Shown here piece by piece: positions 11,736-23,344 of a stretch of 56,000 nucleotides of DNA (its first letter is position 1; each line of letters begins with the position of its first letter). The translations under genes were made by a program, and so were the position numbers. Where the stretch lies: NCBI GenBank assembly GCA_009760855.2, contig WPIO01000027.1, positions 1-56,000 of the forward strand, read 5' to 3'. The notes under the pieces were generated by a model that was not told where the DNA came from, made no database searches, and saw nothing but the letters and a program-made list of their open reading frames with translations. Origin of the DNA: Cristatella mucedo (taxonomy: Eukaryota > Bryozoa > Phylactolaemata > Cristatellidae).

Positions 11736-12309
11736 ATGTAAATATTGTTAGTGGATCCTTTTTTGGCACCTGCCGGTCCGGGGATAAAGCTAGGATTTTA
11801 GATTGTTCAGGCTACATTTGCAGTGATGCAAATAAATCACCACGAATAGCCGAGGAATTTGTATGTTCTAATATTTAGGAATCCTATTGCTAGCCTTGAA
11901 AAAGTATAAGCAGGTATATCCGAGGAGTGGGTTGAGACAATTTCATGCTTCAGGCAGCAAACCATAGCGAACGCACTTCAGGTAAATCTCAAACTATTCA
12001 GAGATTTGGTAAAAATATGTAAACCGCCATTAACACGTTCATCAAAATAGCAAAGTGAAACAGGATACATGACTAATAATAAATATATAAACAAATAAAC
12101 CACTACTTTAAAGATAACTTAGAGTGGGTGCATTGTTAAATTTTCCTTTTTTCGAGTGCTTTATATGGCATTCCACTTTAGGTCTATATGAATAGTTTAG
12201 CATTAGCCTGAAAATCTAGTTTTTTAAGCCAGATACTTTAATTTTACATCTAGTCACCCTAAGAAAACAATCTTTCATATAAACTTTCAAGGTGCATTCA
12301 ACTTTAATG
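11736..12309. other. Spacer, nothing recognised
   Basis: AT-rich sequence without open frames, repeat tails or SINE boxes. Confidence 0.35.
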
Positions 12310-13385
12310 GGAGCAATAATAATGTATTTAAAATAGTGCTCAGAGACCACAATCTCTTTCTAGGCACTTTATACTTGCTGCAAACTAAGTACGATCGAGT
12401 GGGTAGTGGTAGCATACTCAATAAGCAACAAGAATAAAATGCTTAGGGGTTACGTGCACAGGGTTAGCATGCAACTATGGTTGGTGGCAGCAGGCACAGT
12501 GTAACCACCAATAAGCCTATAGAGGACGAATTATCTTGACCCCCTAAATGCCGTGATGAATAGATGCGTTTTAGTTTCTTTTAAAATGAGGACGAGTTTG
12601 GAGATGTCCTGACGCAAGTCGGGAGTGTGTTCCATGGTTTTCGGAGCATACGAACTAAAGGCACGGGCTCCAAAGGATTTGAGATTTGTATGAGATACGT
12701 GTAAACAGTGAGATTCCGAAAAGCGAGTGGTACGATGCTTAGCCAGGTTGGTGAGTAGATCTGATCGCCAGGCTGGAGCCAAAGAATCAAAGGACATAAA
12801 AGTGAGGGACAGAACGTTGAAGTCGATGCGTTGCTTGACTGTGAGCTAATGCAGATCAGCAAGAACTGGTGTGCTGTGGCAACTGCGAAGCTCACGACAG
12901 ACAAGCCTAACTTCAGAGATATGCACGAGCTGTAAGCACCTGATTGCAGAGGCTGGTCGACAAGCAAGCAGTAAGTTACCGAAGTCAATAAAGGATGTCA
13001 CAAATGCATTAATACATAAAGATGCAGTGACCCTGTCCGAATTAGCCCGAATTGTAGCAATGTTATAGAGTTGAACATATGCAGACTTGAAAGTGGAGCA
13101 GATGTGCTCGCCCAATGAAAGGTCACTTAGAAACGCTGCAACTAGATTTCGTGAAGATTCAACAGGAGACATGCTGGCAGAGCCGATTTTGAGGGTGAGC
13201 CCCTCCAATTTCTGAATACACACAATACTCACACTAGGTTTGCCCATAATTAGTAATGAACTTAGTAGCTGTTGAATTGTATTTAAAAAAATAATGCTGG
13301 TTAACTTGATATCAGTCATCATGCATGTGGTAGTAGCTTTCAAATATAATTCAAAAATATCCATTCATTGGATACTTTGTTTAGC
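12310..13385 (-). mobile_element. CR1/L2-like LINE fragment (family 1), longest RT piece
   Basis: Three overlapping minus-strand frames together cover the last third of the RT ORF: LLIMGKPSVS, SARNLG-like ESSRNLVAAFLSDLSLGE, INAFVTSFIDFGNLLLA, ELRSCHSTPVLADLH, TTRFSESHCLH and RAFSSYAPK. Frame changes between them are the frameshifts of a dead copy. The 3' UTR (plus 12,312-12,540) contains gtgctcagagaccacaatctctttctaggcacttta, the family tail. The 5' end lies about 40 bp from the start of duplicated block B. Confidence 0.85.
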
Positions 13386-13934
13386 TGTTGCATGTCAGGT
13401 TTGGAAAACTAACTAGTATCATCAACGATCAGCCGCACTTTAAAATTAAACATTATGCATAATCGTATTGGTTTTCACTAGGTTTACTCTTAACGGCCAC
13501 TTAATTACATACATGTTTATGTAATTGTTTCTAAATAAAATTGCTTATTATCTGGTTGATATAGTTGCTTAAATCAACGGATATTTTTATTCACAATTGC
13601 AAGGGAGTAAACGAATTCTCCGCATATATGCTGCTACATCTGTGAGAGATTCTTGACAGAAGAGTAGTGTCTACCAGTTACTACATTTATTGAACAGTGC
13701 TGTATATTCCTTCTACTTCGGCTGCCAACTGGGATATCTTAAAAAACATTAGGGCCAAGCGGTATGTCAGGCAATGTTTTGCCGTGGTTTAAGGGTCAAA
13801 GGAAATGCACGACGTTTGAAGTACCAGTGACTGTAAGACAGACAACTGACCATGTTTCGGATTGTTATTCCGGCCTGACTAAGGTGAAGGCCTTCAGCAA
13901 GAACTATGGGGATTAAATTGACTATCCAAAAGTT

Positions 13935-16900
13935 CAGTCAGCAATGCAACCTGTAAAGTGCTGTACTTAGGTCGGAGATCCTTGTCCACCAGTGATACTT
14001 TACGACATTAATTCCTTCCTTGTCATCGAACGCCCACTCTGCCCTTTCGACTGCTCGTCTGCTCGTATGCTTCACTCTTAAACTCACATTTCTGCAGCAA
14101 GCACCGCAGCTGGACGGTATCAGCCGGCATACCTCCAACGAAGCCCAGCTCGTCGAGCGACCCGCCTCCTGATCAACTTCCGTCTCTCTCCAAGTCGCTA
14201 CCAGCAGCCGCATTGCCTGCTACACCAGCTGTGCTTCGCCTTTCGCTCCAGTGCCAGCGTCCTTTGCTCCTTCGCCGGACCCTCTGCTGATCGATTAAGC
14301 CTCCCACCTTTAGCTTTGTGACTTTGTGGACCTCTGGTTGTCTGGCGTACGGGACAGTGTTAAGGCACATTAGTGGACTAGCTTTTTGGCATCAGCCATC
14401 CTCCTCAGTGGAGAGTGGCTGTCGCTCGCCCGTGGCATGTGCAGGGCCTTTGAGCGGCCGAAGCCTCACCGGTGCATAGCACCCTTTACACCTACTAGAC
14501 ATGTCTGCTCCGGGAGGGCCGTGACCATGGGACACAAGATGTTCCTCCAACCTGCAGTGGTTGTAGGCCACCAACCGAACGAAGGCCTTCCGGGAGGTTC
14601 TTCTTCTCCTGCCGAAAGTAATCTGCTGCAACTTAGCGACCTGCTCCTCCCACTGGGATGTCGAATCAAAGGCAGGGACAGTCGATATCGACCGCCTCGA
14701 CGCTCTCCCACAAAAGACGGTCCCACTTCGACTGGCGAAGGGCACCAGCCTAATGTTACCACTATCTGAGGACGACATCGCAGCATGCCCTCGAAGAGCT
14801 CCTAACACCTCTCCAGGAGCTGACCTCTAGAATATCGCCACCTGCGATTCGTTGACCCTGGATGCACGCTTTTTGCCTGCGTCCTGCATAGGTGCCTCCA
14901 CGTCGGGGACGACCCTTTAGCGTGGCAGACGGGTCTCGCAATCTTGATCCACAAGCAGGGCGACGACAGGCTACCGGGCCACTTTCGACCGAGCACGTTG
15001 TTTCTTAATCTCCGTAAGCTGCTCTCGGGCTGCTTGGCTGTAAGGCTGAGCAAGCATGCATGCGGCTGTGGACTGCTATATCCCCAGCAGAAGGGCTCTG
15101 TGCCGGGCGTTGAGGGCTCCCTCAAGCAGTCCATCCAAGTGGAGAGCACCTTTGAGGAGGCCAGGATCGGCACGACCAGGCGTGGTCTACTCGGCGTTCC
15201 TTGACATGCAGATTGCCCTTAGCAGCATTCTTAACGTCTCTCTGCTCCGTGTGCTGCGGCAAGCCAGAGTAGACGAGGGTTTCTGCTGATTCGTGGTGCG
15301 TCTCTGTGCTGGCTCGTACCTGGAGCTACAGGTGTGCTAGGAATCGTTAACAGCTTTCCCTTCAACGGCTAGTATCCGACAAGACAACTCTTACTCGCCG
15401 ATCGTATCAGATCTGGCGATGGAGGCGGTCATCAAGCTCTGCGGCAGCACTGTGGGATTCAGCTTCATGTTGGGCGCTACAGCTCTGTCTGTCTACGAAA
15501 TGGCAGACGACATCGCTTTATTCTCGGGCACTTTCACCGGGCCGCTTGGGTTGTCAGCCCTGGTTTGTGCCGTCAAGCCGGCTGTCCAGAAGCTGAGCAT
15601 GCAGTTCTGGCCGGAAATGTGCTTCAGGTAGCCCGCCGAGGTAAGAAGCCGTGCCTGCTTCCATCTCCTTGCACGGACGACAAACGAGATGCCAGAGAAT
15701 GTGTCGGTGACGAGCCTCGGAGCCCTGCAGGGTCTCGGCAAGCATAGGCCTGTGGGTTGTGGTTCTCTGTGCTTGGCTCAGATCGGTGGGCTCCCAGGCA
15801 CACTGCAAAGGCAGGCAGACTGGTAGTGTCTTAGGGTCAGGCCAGTGCACGGCCGTGGTCTGACAGCTGTGGTTTGTCCACAGACCGGCTCTGTCCTCCA
15901 GCCGACTCACATGATGAGTTGTGGCTTGGAGGAAGTGGGGGAGGAGGAGACGCAAACCTGAGAGGGCAGTTGAGTCAGGGGGAGCCCTGCAGGCTCACGT
16001 GTAAATATACGTTCCTGTGAACCAGCTTTGGTGTCCTGCCTTTGCACGCGTACGTACTCAGTTGGAAGAGCACTGTTTAATCTACAACGCCGAGATTGAG
16101 CAGACCTGTTCATCCCTTGATAGGGACCTTTGCTTACTACAAGCAAGCCTTCTCGCCCCCTGGCCGAAACTCGATGCCTTGTGAACTTTCCATCTGCCAC
16201 GGCTCGATTAATACTGTCGGGCGCGGTTGGTATCTAAGGCTGCCCTGCTTCCAACAGAGAAGACTTTAGGAGCTCTGCCGGTCCGTGCGAGGCTTGCCTA
16301 ACTCCAGCTCGACATTCTTTCCATTCGTCTTGTGCTCAGCCGGCGGCCTCGGTCTCGCATGCATTGTGACCAACTCGGCAAATCTCTCAGGCCTGCGGCA
16401 TGCTGAGCTCCCCTGACGCGTACGTTCGCCGTGTCGCAAGCCATCGTATCGTCAGGGGCGTTGACAATGTGAGCGTCCGCCTACGTTTGACGAGGAGCTC
16501 TCACGATACCTGAGCCCAGCTGTAATCGGCCCTAGAAACATGGTCTGAACAGCCTCGCTGTAGGTGGATGAGCGACGATGCCTTAAGCGTCTCTTCTGTC
16601 GCATCTTAGCTGGCTCGGCAGTCCTGTTGGTCTCAGCTGACCCTGACGAGATGGAGCACTCGTTCGTGCGGGGAGTTTCCATTTGAAAACCGCAACAGTG
16701 TCCCCTGCTGGCTGTAGGCCGGGCTTGGGCTGCCTAGCCAGCTCAGGGCAGGGTCAGCCTTTGCCTGGTCATGGACATGTTGCCGACTCACAGTCACCTT
16801 CAGGCCACAGGTCTCGGAGTGTCATTCTGGGCGTGGCGGTTCGTTCACCGTGCACGTCTGGACGAGCTGCTTGTGGGAGCCCCTAGGAATCGGTCATATC

Positions 16901-17515
16901 CAGGAACGGCCACCTTCTAGTGCTTTTGCCACACTGAGGCTGAGAACGGCTGCCCCGTTCTAAGCAATTGCCGACGGATTCTGCAAGCAATAACGGCTAG
17001 TCACAACCTGGTTCTGGGTCGCCTAATCGGGGTTCTTTCGGCCACTAAAATCTCCTGTCTCTCGGCAAGTCTAGCCTTCCCACTCGCCGGGAATCTGGTC
17101 GTTGACAACGGCACCGACTCGGTCATAGTCGACGTAACGGTGCCGTTTGATGTCAGCAAGAATGCCCTAGTGATGAAGGCCCGGGAAAATGTTAGAACGT
17201 AGGAGGCTATAGCTTTCTATTATAGTTATTTCTGTTATAGTTCTTTCCTGACCGCTGTGTACCGGTCGGCAGTGGTGAAGCCCTTCTTGGTCGGTGCTCT
17301 GGGTGGCAAGCTGCCGGATAATGAAGCCTGCCTGGCCGACCTCGGCATTTCGCGATAGGAACGGGTGGCACTTTGGTGGCTGTGCTTCTTGGACTACATT
17401 TCTCGCTCGAATACCGTATGGTCTTTATTCCTGAACCAGTAGGCCCGGGTAGCCCCACGGCCCTGGTAGGGCACTGCTCATGCCGCTAACGTATAGTGAT
17501 TTTTTTTAATATAAA
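13935..17515 (+). mobile_element. R2-like non-LTR retrotransposon, degenerate copy B
   Basis: Same layout as copy A, and some segments are easier to read: pre-RT APNTSPGA (about 14,798), IHKQGDDRLPGHFRP (14,948), LLYPQQKGSVPGVEGS (15,077), VYEMADDIALFSG (about 15,492-15,530), an RLE-like VIVDVTVPFD (about 17,126) and FVVGALGG-like sequence further on. Frameshifts and stops occur throughout (for example between the RT segments at 15,200 and 15,419), and several breaks are shared with copy A, so the element was already dead before duplication. Confidence 0.75.
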
Positions 17516-18461
17516 TGTTCATCACTGATCTTATCTCGCAAATTCATTCTCTTCTTCATTATATCAAATTAGAATCTCTTGTATGGCAGGCTGGCTAGCA
17601 TCCAAGAGGTCGGTCTGGCTCTGGATGGCATTTTAAACTCAGTAAGCTATTTACTAACTTCATGTGCTTATACGAAGAGGCGATTTGGTAACCTCCTTGC
17701 CGTCGTATCAGAGTGATTATTTTTTTCACTTTATAATACACGAAATTATTTTTCAATATTGATTTTGATTGCCAAGTTACCATCAGACTCTTCCGTGAAT
17801 GGTTCTTATAGATTTTTTTGAGGCAATGGATAACGGATTATTTCTATATTCGAACTCGGCTGACTCAGTTTCGATCTAAGTTCCATTTGAGTGGCGATTG
17901 CATTAGGTGTGTCTATTTATCTTTAGTAAGAGTTTATGTGGATATATCTACGCGTAATAGCTCATAAATTTTTTACATGCGTCGAAAATAATCTAGTTGA
18001 CATAAAATTAAATTGCTGCCCTGTTCATTCGTAGCATCGCCATGTAAGGGCATGAGGGAAAACGTGATGCAGATGAAGGTTGCACAAGATTGGTGCTGTG
18101 ATTGAAGCTCCCGTACAATCTCTCTAGTGTCACGGAAGAAGACTCACTTTTGCAAATGGTGACATTGAGCTTGTGGCTCTCATTCTAAAAAAGAATGGGG
18201 TGAATTCGAACGTCGTGCGTGACCGATATCGCTTCGGCCGAGAAATGATGATGGATGTTGACGCTTCCCTCCTTGTTAAGTCAGTTATAATGTGGTGGAA
18301 TATTCTACCTTTGGTTATTAAATGAGGAAAGCAATCTAGAGTCATTTTTGCTAATCAAGCATATATTCAGAAGATAAAATTTCAGTAAAGAATGCGATGA
18401 CACTTCAACAGTTCAACTGCTCAGCGATGGCAAATCTCGATGAAAACAATACGAAGGACTC
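17515..18461. other. Duplicated DNA downstream of the R2-like relic (copy B)
   Basis: Counterpart of 4,090-5,037. A plus-strand frame at about 18,145-18,325 (with NGDIELVALI and DVDASLLVKSV) stays open as in copy A, though its upstream part has a TAG not present there. No known domain. Confidence 0.4.
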
Positions 18462-18790
18462 GTAATAATAATAATACACTTGATAAAGCACCCTCAGAGA
18501 ACTTGTTCTGTCTCTAGGTGCTTTATATTTGCTGTAAAGTGAAATTTAATTGAATGGTAAGTAAAATCATGCTTGAAAAAAACAAACGAAATGAATAATA
18601 TGGTTAGGGGTGACATGCACAGGTTCGGCATGCAAATCTGGTTAGTGGCAGCATGCACAGTGTCAGCAGGCATAAGCACATCAAGGACGAATAACAGGGA
18701 CTCACTAAATTCTGTCCTAAATAGGTGTGTTTTTAGGTTCTTTTTTAATGTGGTCAGGTCAGGGGATGTTTTGTTAATCTTGACCAGTAT
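18462..18790 (-). mobile_element. CR1/L2-like LINE fragment (family 1), 3' end only
   Basis: The plus strand reads (TAA)n, then cacttgataaagcaccctcagagaac and tctctaggtgctttatatttgctg, the reverse complement of the family-1 3' end. Only 3' UTR and the last ORF codons (LKTHLFRTEFS-like on the minus strand) remain. Confidence 0.85.
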
Positions 18791-19590
18791 AAGCAACTTT
18801 ACTTAGGCAGGTGCTCATTTATGCACCCAAGAAAATCGGTTGAGCGTTTTCCATGATAGCTGCATTAAGGACGAGAAATAGCGGCTGTTCATCACATGGC
18901 TGTGAGCAGGTTTGTGTGTAAGCAGATTTTTAACTGCTTAAGCATACAGGAAGCAGTGGCACTCGTAACAAAAGCTTGTGACTAGGTCAGGCACTTGCCT
19001 TACTTCGTGCAATATAACTAACAGTATTAATTGTACACCTGGCTGCACATTAAACAGTAAACATCTCGATTTAATTTACTTTCTACCTACAGTATAATTT
19101 TTTAAAGCTTTGCGATCACTTCCCTGTGATAAATTAAATAGACTAATAAGTAAATGCTGGACATTTGATGCGCGGCTTGACGCTAAATAATCCTCTTTTT
19201 ATTTCCGTTCCCTGCTGTCTCCAATTCTATGGATGAATGTCTGCTTCGATTGCGATTTTTTTTATTTTGAATAACCTTGACGTCTTTCAAACGCATTTTT
19301 TTAAGATTTTGGCATCGATAGGTCTTTCATTGAAATAGTGCCGCTTATACAGTTTATACAGAAACGAGGAAACTGTTCGACAAAGATAGGCAAAGTGCAA
19401 AAAAAAGAGCAATGTGATGCCTCGATACTCAGCAGCAGTAGTAAATATATAGCAACAATCTATAAGGCGGCCTTTGATATTTAAATGCGTTTCCTGCTAT
19501 GATGAACACAACACTGTAGCACGCCTCTAACGTGCGACTCGCATATAAGTATTGTATAATTAAACAGAAGTGCGTCTGGCCAATCGCCAG

Positions 19591-19592
<2 letters not shown>
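18791..19592. other. Spacer in the region past the Ig gene 3' end, nothing recognised
   Basis: AT-rich with short homopolymers; no exon or repeat motif identified. Confidence 0.35.
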
Positions 19593-19649
<57 letters not shown>

Positions 19650-19660
19650 TCTCTCTCTCC
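19593..19660. repeat. (CT)n microsatellite
   Basis: Near-pure CT run with one ccc interruption near 19,645. Confidence 0.97.
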
Positions 19661-19889
19661 TAACCTAAATCTTCGCCTAACTTGACTCAACATCTTCTAG
19701 ATGCTCTCAGGCTCATCAAATGTACATCAATCGTAACATAAATTTATAGTTACACGTGACGACGGTCGAACCGCATGTTTCCACGCTTCATTCCGGCTTG
19801 GAATAGAATGCTTGAGTTCGCAACCTATGCTGGACGTGTCCTACCACCGTGAATTTGGCTCGGGCCGTATGCCGAAATCGAGATCGCCA

Positions 19890-20075
19890 AAGCATTAGCC
19901 CAGCTCATGACACTGCATTCGCCAACCGGTTTCTGCAGCACTAAGCACGACCTCGGCGCGAGGTCGTGGGTTCGAATTCTGTGGTGCGCGATCCTATATT
20001 ACCACTGCAAGCGGTGGTGATAGCCATCAAGTCTCTTCTGTCGCTACACAAAAAGAGGCTGTTAAATCAGCTAGT
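19890..20075 (+). mobile_element. tRNA-derived SINE (family 1)
   Basis: The B-box region gaggtcgtgggttcgaattctg is followed by cgatcctatattaccactgcaagcggtggtgatagcc and cacaaaaagaggctgttaaatcagct. The same body and tail occur at 23,345-23,516. Confidence 0.8.
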
Positions 20076-20690
20076 AATTTGTTTAGGCCCTGTGTGGCTG
20101 ACATCCCTAATACATGGACAAATACACGAACGCCCGGTGTAGGACTTGAACTCATTATCATTCTGCTATCGAAAACGTCCTCTACACTGCGAAAACAGCG
20201 AGTCTAACATTACGAACGATATACTTCCGGTTTCGCTACATGCTCGGTAGCCTCTCGCTAAGCAATTGTCGACTCCAGTGGCCCCACCAGTGATGAATAA
20301 CTGTGCATAAATAAATTCTTGTTTTATACGAATCAAATAATCTACTGTACATGCGAGAACTCAAACTTCATGTAGTATTCTATTAATTTGCTACTTTTTT
20401 CATACCTCAACCTGTTGGTCATAGGTCATGATCAAAAGTCAGTAGTGAGTATACAATGCATGACGGGAAGCTATCCGCTCAGTGACGTAAGCAACACTTC
20501 CTGGGAACTCGTGCGTCCTACTGTGTTAATGCCGTACCAGTGCGATGCCGTTCACTGGTATGGGATTCATGTTGATATTTCGTAGCTGACAAAAGTTACT
20601 CTGCCAAAAAGGCCTACGTGTGTTGGGCTCACGCTTCTAACGGGCGGGAGGAGACTCCGGCGAAACGTTAGGGGATATGAACTAGTCGAG
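20076..20690. other. Spacer, nothing recognised
   Basis: Short open frames only; no known repeat motif. Confidence 0.35.
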
Positions 20691-20699
20691 TTTAGCGTC

Positions 20700-21500
20700 G
20701 CCAGAACATACGCTAATGCTGCCAGGTGCCGAGTGGCGAGTGTGCGCAATCTTCGCTCTCTTGCCCCGCCGGTCAGAGCGCCTCGTTCGAAGGAGCGGCC
20801 GTTCTGTTTCGCCAACGCGCGCCGATCGTGAAGGTGCACGGCCAATCGGAGGCCGCCAGCACGCGGTGGCCACGTTTCGAGCTTTATTAGTCCGAGCTGC
20901 TACTGCGGCACACGCCGACGTTTCTGGCTGTCGGCGCTCTACACTGCCGAAATGCCGACGAGTCTCGCCGGGCTTGTCGCGCCAGACGCTTGCTGCGCCC
21001 GGCGCTAGAGCGACTTCGCTGAGGCGACTCCCCTGGCGAGCCGCCTCGTCTCTTCTTCGCCGCCGACGGCTACTGGCAGCGGACTCGTATCGCTCGCATG
21101 TGCTGTCGAATGCCGGCGCTCAGAGCGTGCGTCCGGCCGCTCTGGGCGCTGGGCTGGGCCGTGCCGTGCTCGCCCCGGAGACAGTGCTCCCGCTGCCGCC
21201 GGGGTGGCTAGCCGCCTCGAGCCTCCTCTGCGGCTCGAATGCCGAGCGACTGAAGCTGGAGAGCCAGCTTCCAGCAATAGAACATGGACCCCGTGCCGGC
21301 GTATCGACAGTGCCGATTGTAGAGCCGGCGAGCCAGCTGGCGCTTTTGCTGCACGCTGTCGCAGTTCGGCTGGTCCGGCGACCGGTCGCTCGCACGGCTG
21401 CAGACGTAGCTCGTAATGGCGGCTGCTTCCGGCTGCTCCGCCTCGGTTAACGCAATGCTGGCCGCAGTGCTGCCGCCGGCGGTGGTTACGCTCACTGTGT
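20700..21500. other. GC- and CpG-rich patch over the last Ig exon and 3' UTR
   Basis: Composition is clearly richer in G+C and CpG than the AT-rich surroundings. It covers most of the terminal exon of the minus-strand Ig gene and several hundred bases past its stop. The 244-codon plus-strand frame at 20,716-21,450, the longest ATG-type frame in the window, is Arg/Ala/Leu-rich and antisense to the exon. I treat it as a by-product of composition. Confidence 0.6.
20883..20888 (-). terminator. Candidate poly(A) signal AATAAA of the Ig gene
   Basis: The plus strand reads tttatt, so the minus strand reads AATAAA, about 320 nt after the TAG at 21,208-21,210. It lies in an otherwise GC-rich stretch where a chance AATAAA is less likely. 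Cleavage would fall near 20,865. Confidence 0.45.
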
Positions 21501-21567
21501 ACGTGCCGTAGCTGGCCTCCGACACTTTTAGTATCTCCAGAGTCGCTCTCAGATGATCCCCAGCGTC
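21208..21567 (-). CDS. Ig gene exon 5: second half of Ig domain 2 plus Cys-containing C-terminal tail
   Basis: Terminal exon of 120 codons including TAG. The acceptor tgttcag|GAC is preceded by a pyrimidine-rich stretch, and the exon is read in phase 0, matching the phase-0 end of exon 4. The first ~42 residues complete an Ig fold: DAGDHLRATLEILKVSEA, then YGTYTVSVTTAGGST. This is the D-E-F-G strand pattern, but the usual F-strand cysteine is a threonine (YTV instead of YxC). The remaining ~77 residues form a tail with four cysteines (in SYVCSR, QPNCDS, NRHCRY and MFYCWK) and no hydrophobic anchor, so the product looks secreted. I do not recognise the tail as a named domain. No better donor site is seen inside the exon; the GTGAGC in YTVS would cut the Ig fold. 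Confidence 0.72.
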   Translation of the reverse strand, partial: DAGDHLRATLEILKVSEASYGTYTVSVTTAGGSTAASIALTEAEQPEAAAITSYVCSRASDRSPDQPNCDSVQQKRQLARRLYNRHCRYAGTGSMFYCWKLALQLQSLGIRAAEEARGG

Positions 21568-22249
21568 CTGAACAGCGTAAGCGTTAAGCAAAACGAGGTT
21601 GGACTATTTTTTTGCGTTTTAATATCAGCTGCTAGGAAAGCATCCGACACCACAACCAGCAAAAAAATATATATCTCCCATGCAATAACGGCAGCTAGAA
21701 AAAGCATTCTCTTCGCTCGCTTTTCCCAGACAGAGATCAAAGGTCGTCAGCTCTGGCATTTCGGTCGCTATTTTGATAACCGAGATCCGGCTGCTGCCGT
21801 TAAGGACGACATCCACGTGACCAGTGCGACATGCCCGCTCTAGCCGTCGCAGCCGTTGTAGCACTATTACTGCTAGGCAGAGCCGCACCTTCGCCAATGG
21901 ACAGAAGCGGTTTCTTTTATGCGACTCTTTTAACGCCATGTCCGACTTCGGGAAAGCGTGAAATAGCACATACAGACACGGCGCTTCTGCTTTGCGCCCC
22001 TCCACAGATTCGGTTAGATGCTTGGCTTTTAACAAAGGATATGCTGCTAATCACAGTAACATTTACTCGGGTAAGTGGTTAGCGAATTTGCAACCTCAAC
22101 AATGACGTATTTGTACGTATGTAACTGTGTAAGCGCCTGTACAGTCCTCATTAATGTCGGTTATGATTAACTAGATGGAATACGACGGATATTAGAACAG
22201 AGAAAAGCTGCAGCGTCGTCGAAGCAGACATCTGTTTTTTCGTTCAACA

Positions 22250-22395
22250 GCGACTGACTGCTCTCTGCTTGACCCGTGTTGTGGGTTTGAGCCCTTCAGT
22301 GGGCGATCCTTAATTGCTAACTGCAAGCTGCGGTGGTAGTTTTTGAATCTCTAATGCTGCTTTACAAATGAGGCTTTGCAATTGGCTAATTGGTA
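22250..22395 (+). mobile_element. tRNA-derived SINE (family 1), in Ig gene intron 4
   Basis: gttgtgggtttgagcccttcagtgggcgatcc (B box) is followed by actgcaagctgcggtggtag, the family body; 3' part degraded. Confidence 0.65.
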
Positions 22396-22766
22396 TTACT
22401 ATTACAATTGACGTAACGGAAGGTCACAGCTACATGCCTGCTTACCGTTGTACGGCCTTGGGGCGGCAATAAAATGGTGCCGCTGAGCTACTCAGCTTTC
22501 GTGAGTCTCAACAAAAATCTTGCCTTTAGTCGGCGAAACTGCTATCGCACTGACCCAGAGCCAGTCGCTTACTAGTCGGCTCGACTTGACTTCGGTCGTT
22601 CCATGTCCATTAGCATGTAGGTCATCCGGTTCAATCTTATTTGTCAAGGACAATTCATCTCGAAGACATCCGTAAAATACCCGAATATCAGCTAGCGTGC
22701 GTACATGTATGTATGGTATGTGCGTATATGAACGCCAGCGTACTGCAAAGCTAAAAGTCAACTAAC

Positions 22767-22960
22767 CTGGGTTTGAGCGACCGGCGTAGCTTCGGATGCC
22801 TTGTTGCCGCGTCTCAGCGGACTGACATAGCTGACGATCCTGTTGTTTCTCAGCCACGTAATTTTGGCTGGCCAGACGGAAGACTTGACGAGGCAAGTGA
22901 GCATTGTAGACGCTCCTCTTGGAACGGCGGTTGACCCCAGGCACTCGATCAGCGGCGGCT
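22767..22960 (-). CDS. Ig gene exon 4: first half of Ig domain 2
   Basis: The acceptor taacttttag|AG and donor CCCAG|GTTAGT bound a 194-nt exon. Entered in phase 1 after exon 3 (G+AG = Glu), it stays open for 64 codons and reads PPLIECLGSTAVPRGAS, then MLTCLVKSSVWPAKITWLRN. The LTC (B-strand Cys) and ITW (C-strand Trp) spaced 12 residues apart are the hallmark of an I/C2-type Ig domain. An extra Cys sits before the fold (IEC). A different frame of the same DNA is open longer, but lacks any domain and cannot be entered from this acceptor. Splicing to exon 5 is in phase 0 and completes the fold. Confidence 0.8.
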
Positions 22961-23344
22961 CTAAAAGTTACGAGGTCACTGACAATAGCCTTGACATTGG
23001 TCAAGGAAATGTCGCCTGGGCGATGGAACGATTCGTTCGTGGTCCTTCACTGCAGTGCGTAGAAGGCAATTGCTCCAGAAAGTGGCACCGTTGCAAGACT
23101 GCAAGTAGGAAGCTAGCGTTATGGACTGCCTATTTCTAGAAAAGGATTGTATCGTCACTTCCGGTGCGGTAGGGCAATTACCGGCTCAATCGGAGAGTGA
23201 CTCGAGTAGGGAGCAGCTACGGACTTGGCTACTGCAGGGACACTCAGTCACACTCCCTCTCACCTTTAAACTGTCATACAAATTGGCATTCTTCTACCGA
23301 TGTCGGCGTTTGCCGTTGGCTTCACTGAGCCACAGTGAGTCTAT

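Larger units (their letters stand above)
13425..18461 (+). repeat. Duplicated block, copy B (5,037 bp)
   Basis: Matches 1-5,037 throughout in the same orientation. The copy ends at aggactc, immediately followed by gtaataataataat, the tail of a minus-strand family-1 LINE. The start of homology coincides with window base 1 and so may extend further left than can be compared. Spacing between copies is 13,424 bp. Confidence 0.92.

Noticed and set aside
20716-21450. 244-codon open frame on the plus strand
   Set aside because: Arg/Ala/Leu-rich, no domain, in GC-rich DNA where stops are rare, and antisense to the better supported Ig exon 5.
22762-23004. 80-codon minus-strand frame read straight through
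   Set aside because: The same DNA in another frame, entered from the taacttttag acceptor, gives a clear Ig half-domain that splices in phase to its neighbours; the longer frame shows no domain.
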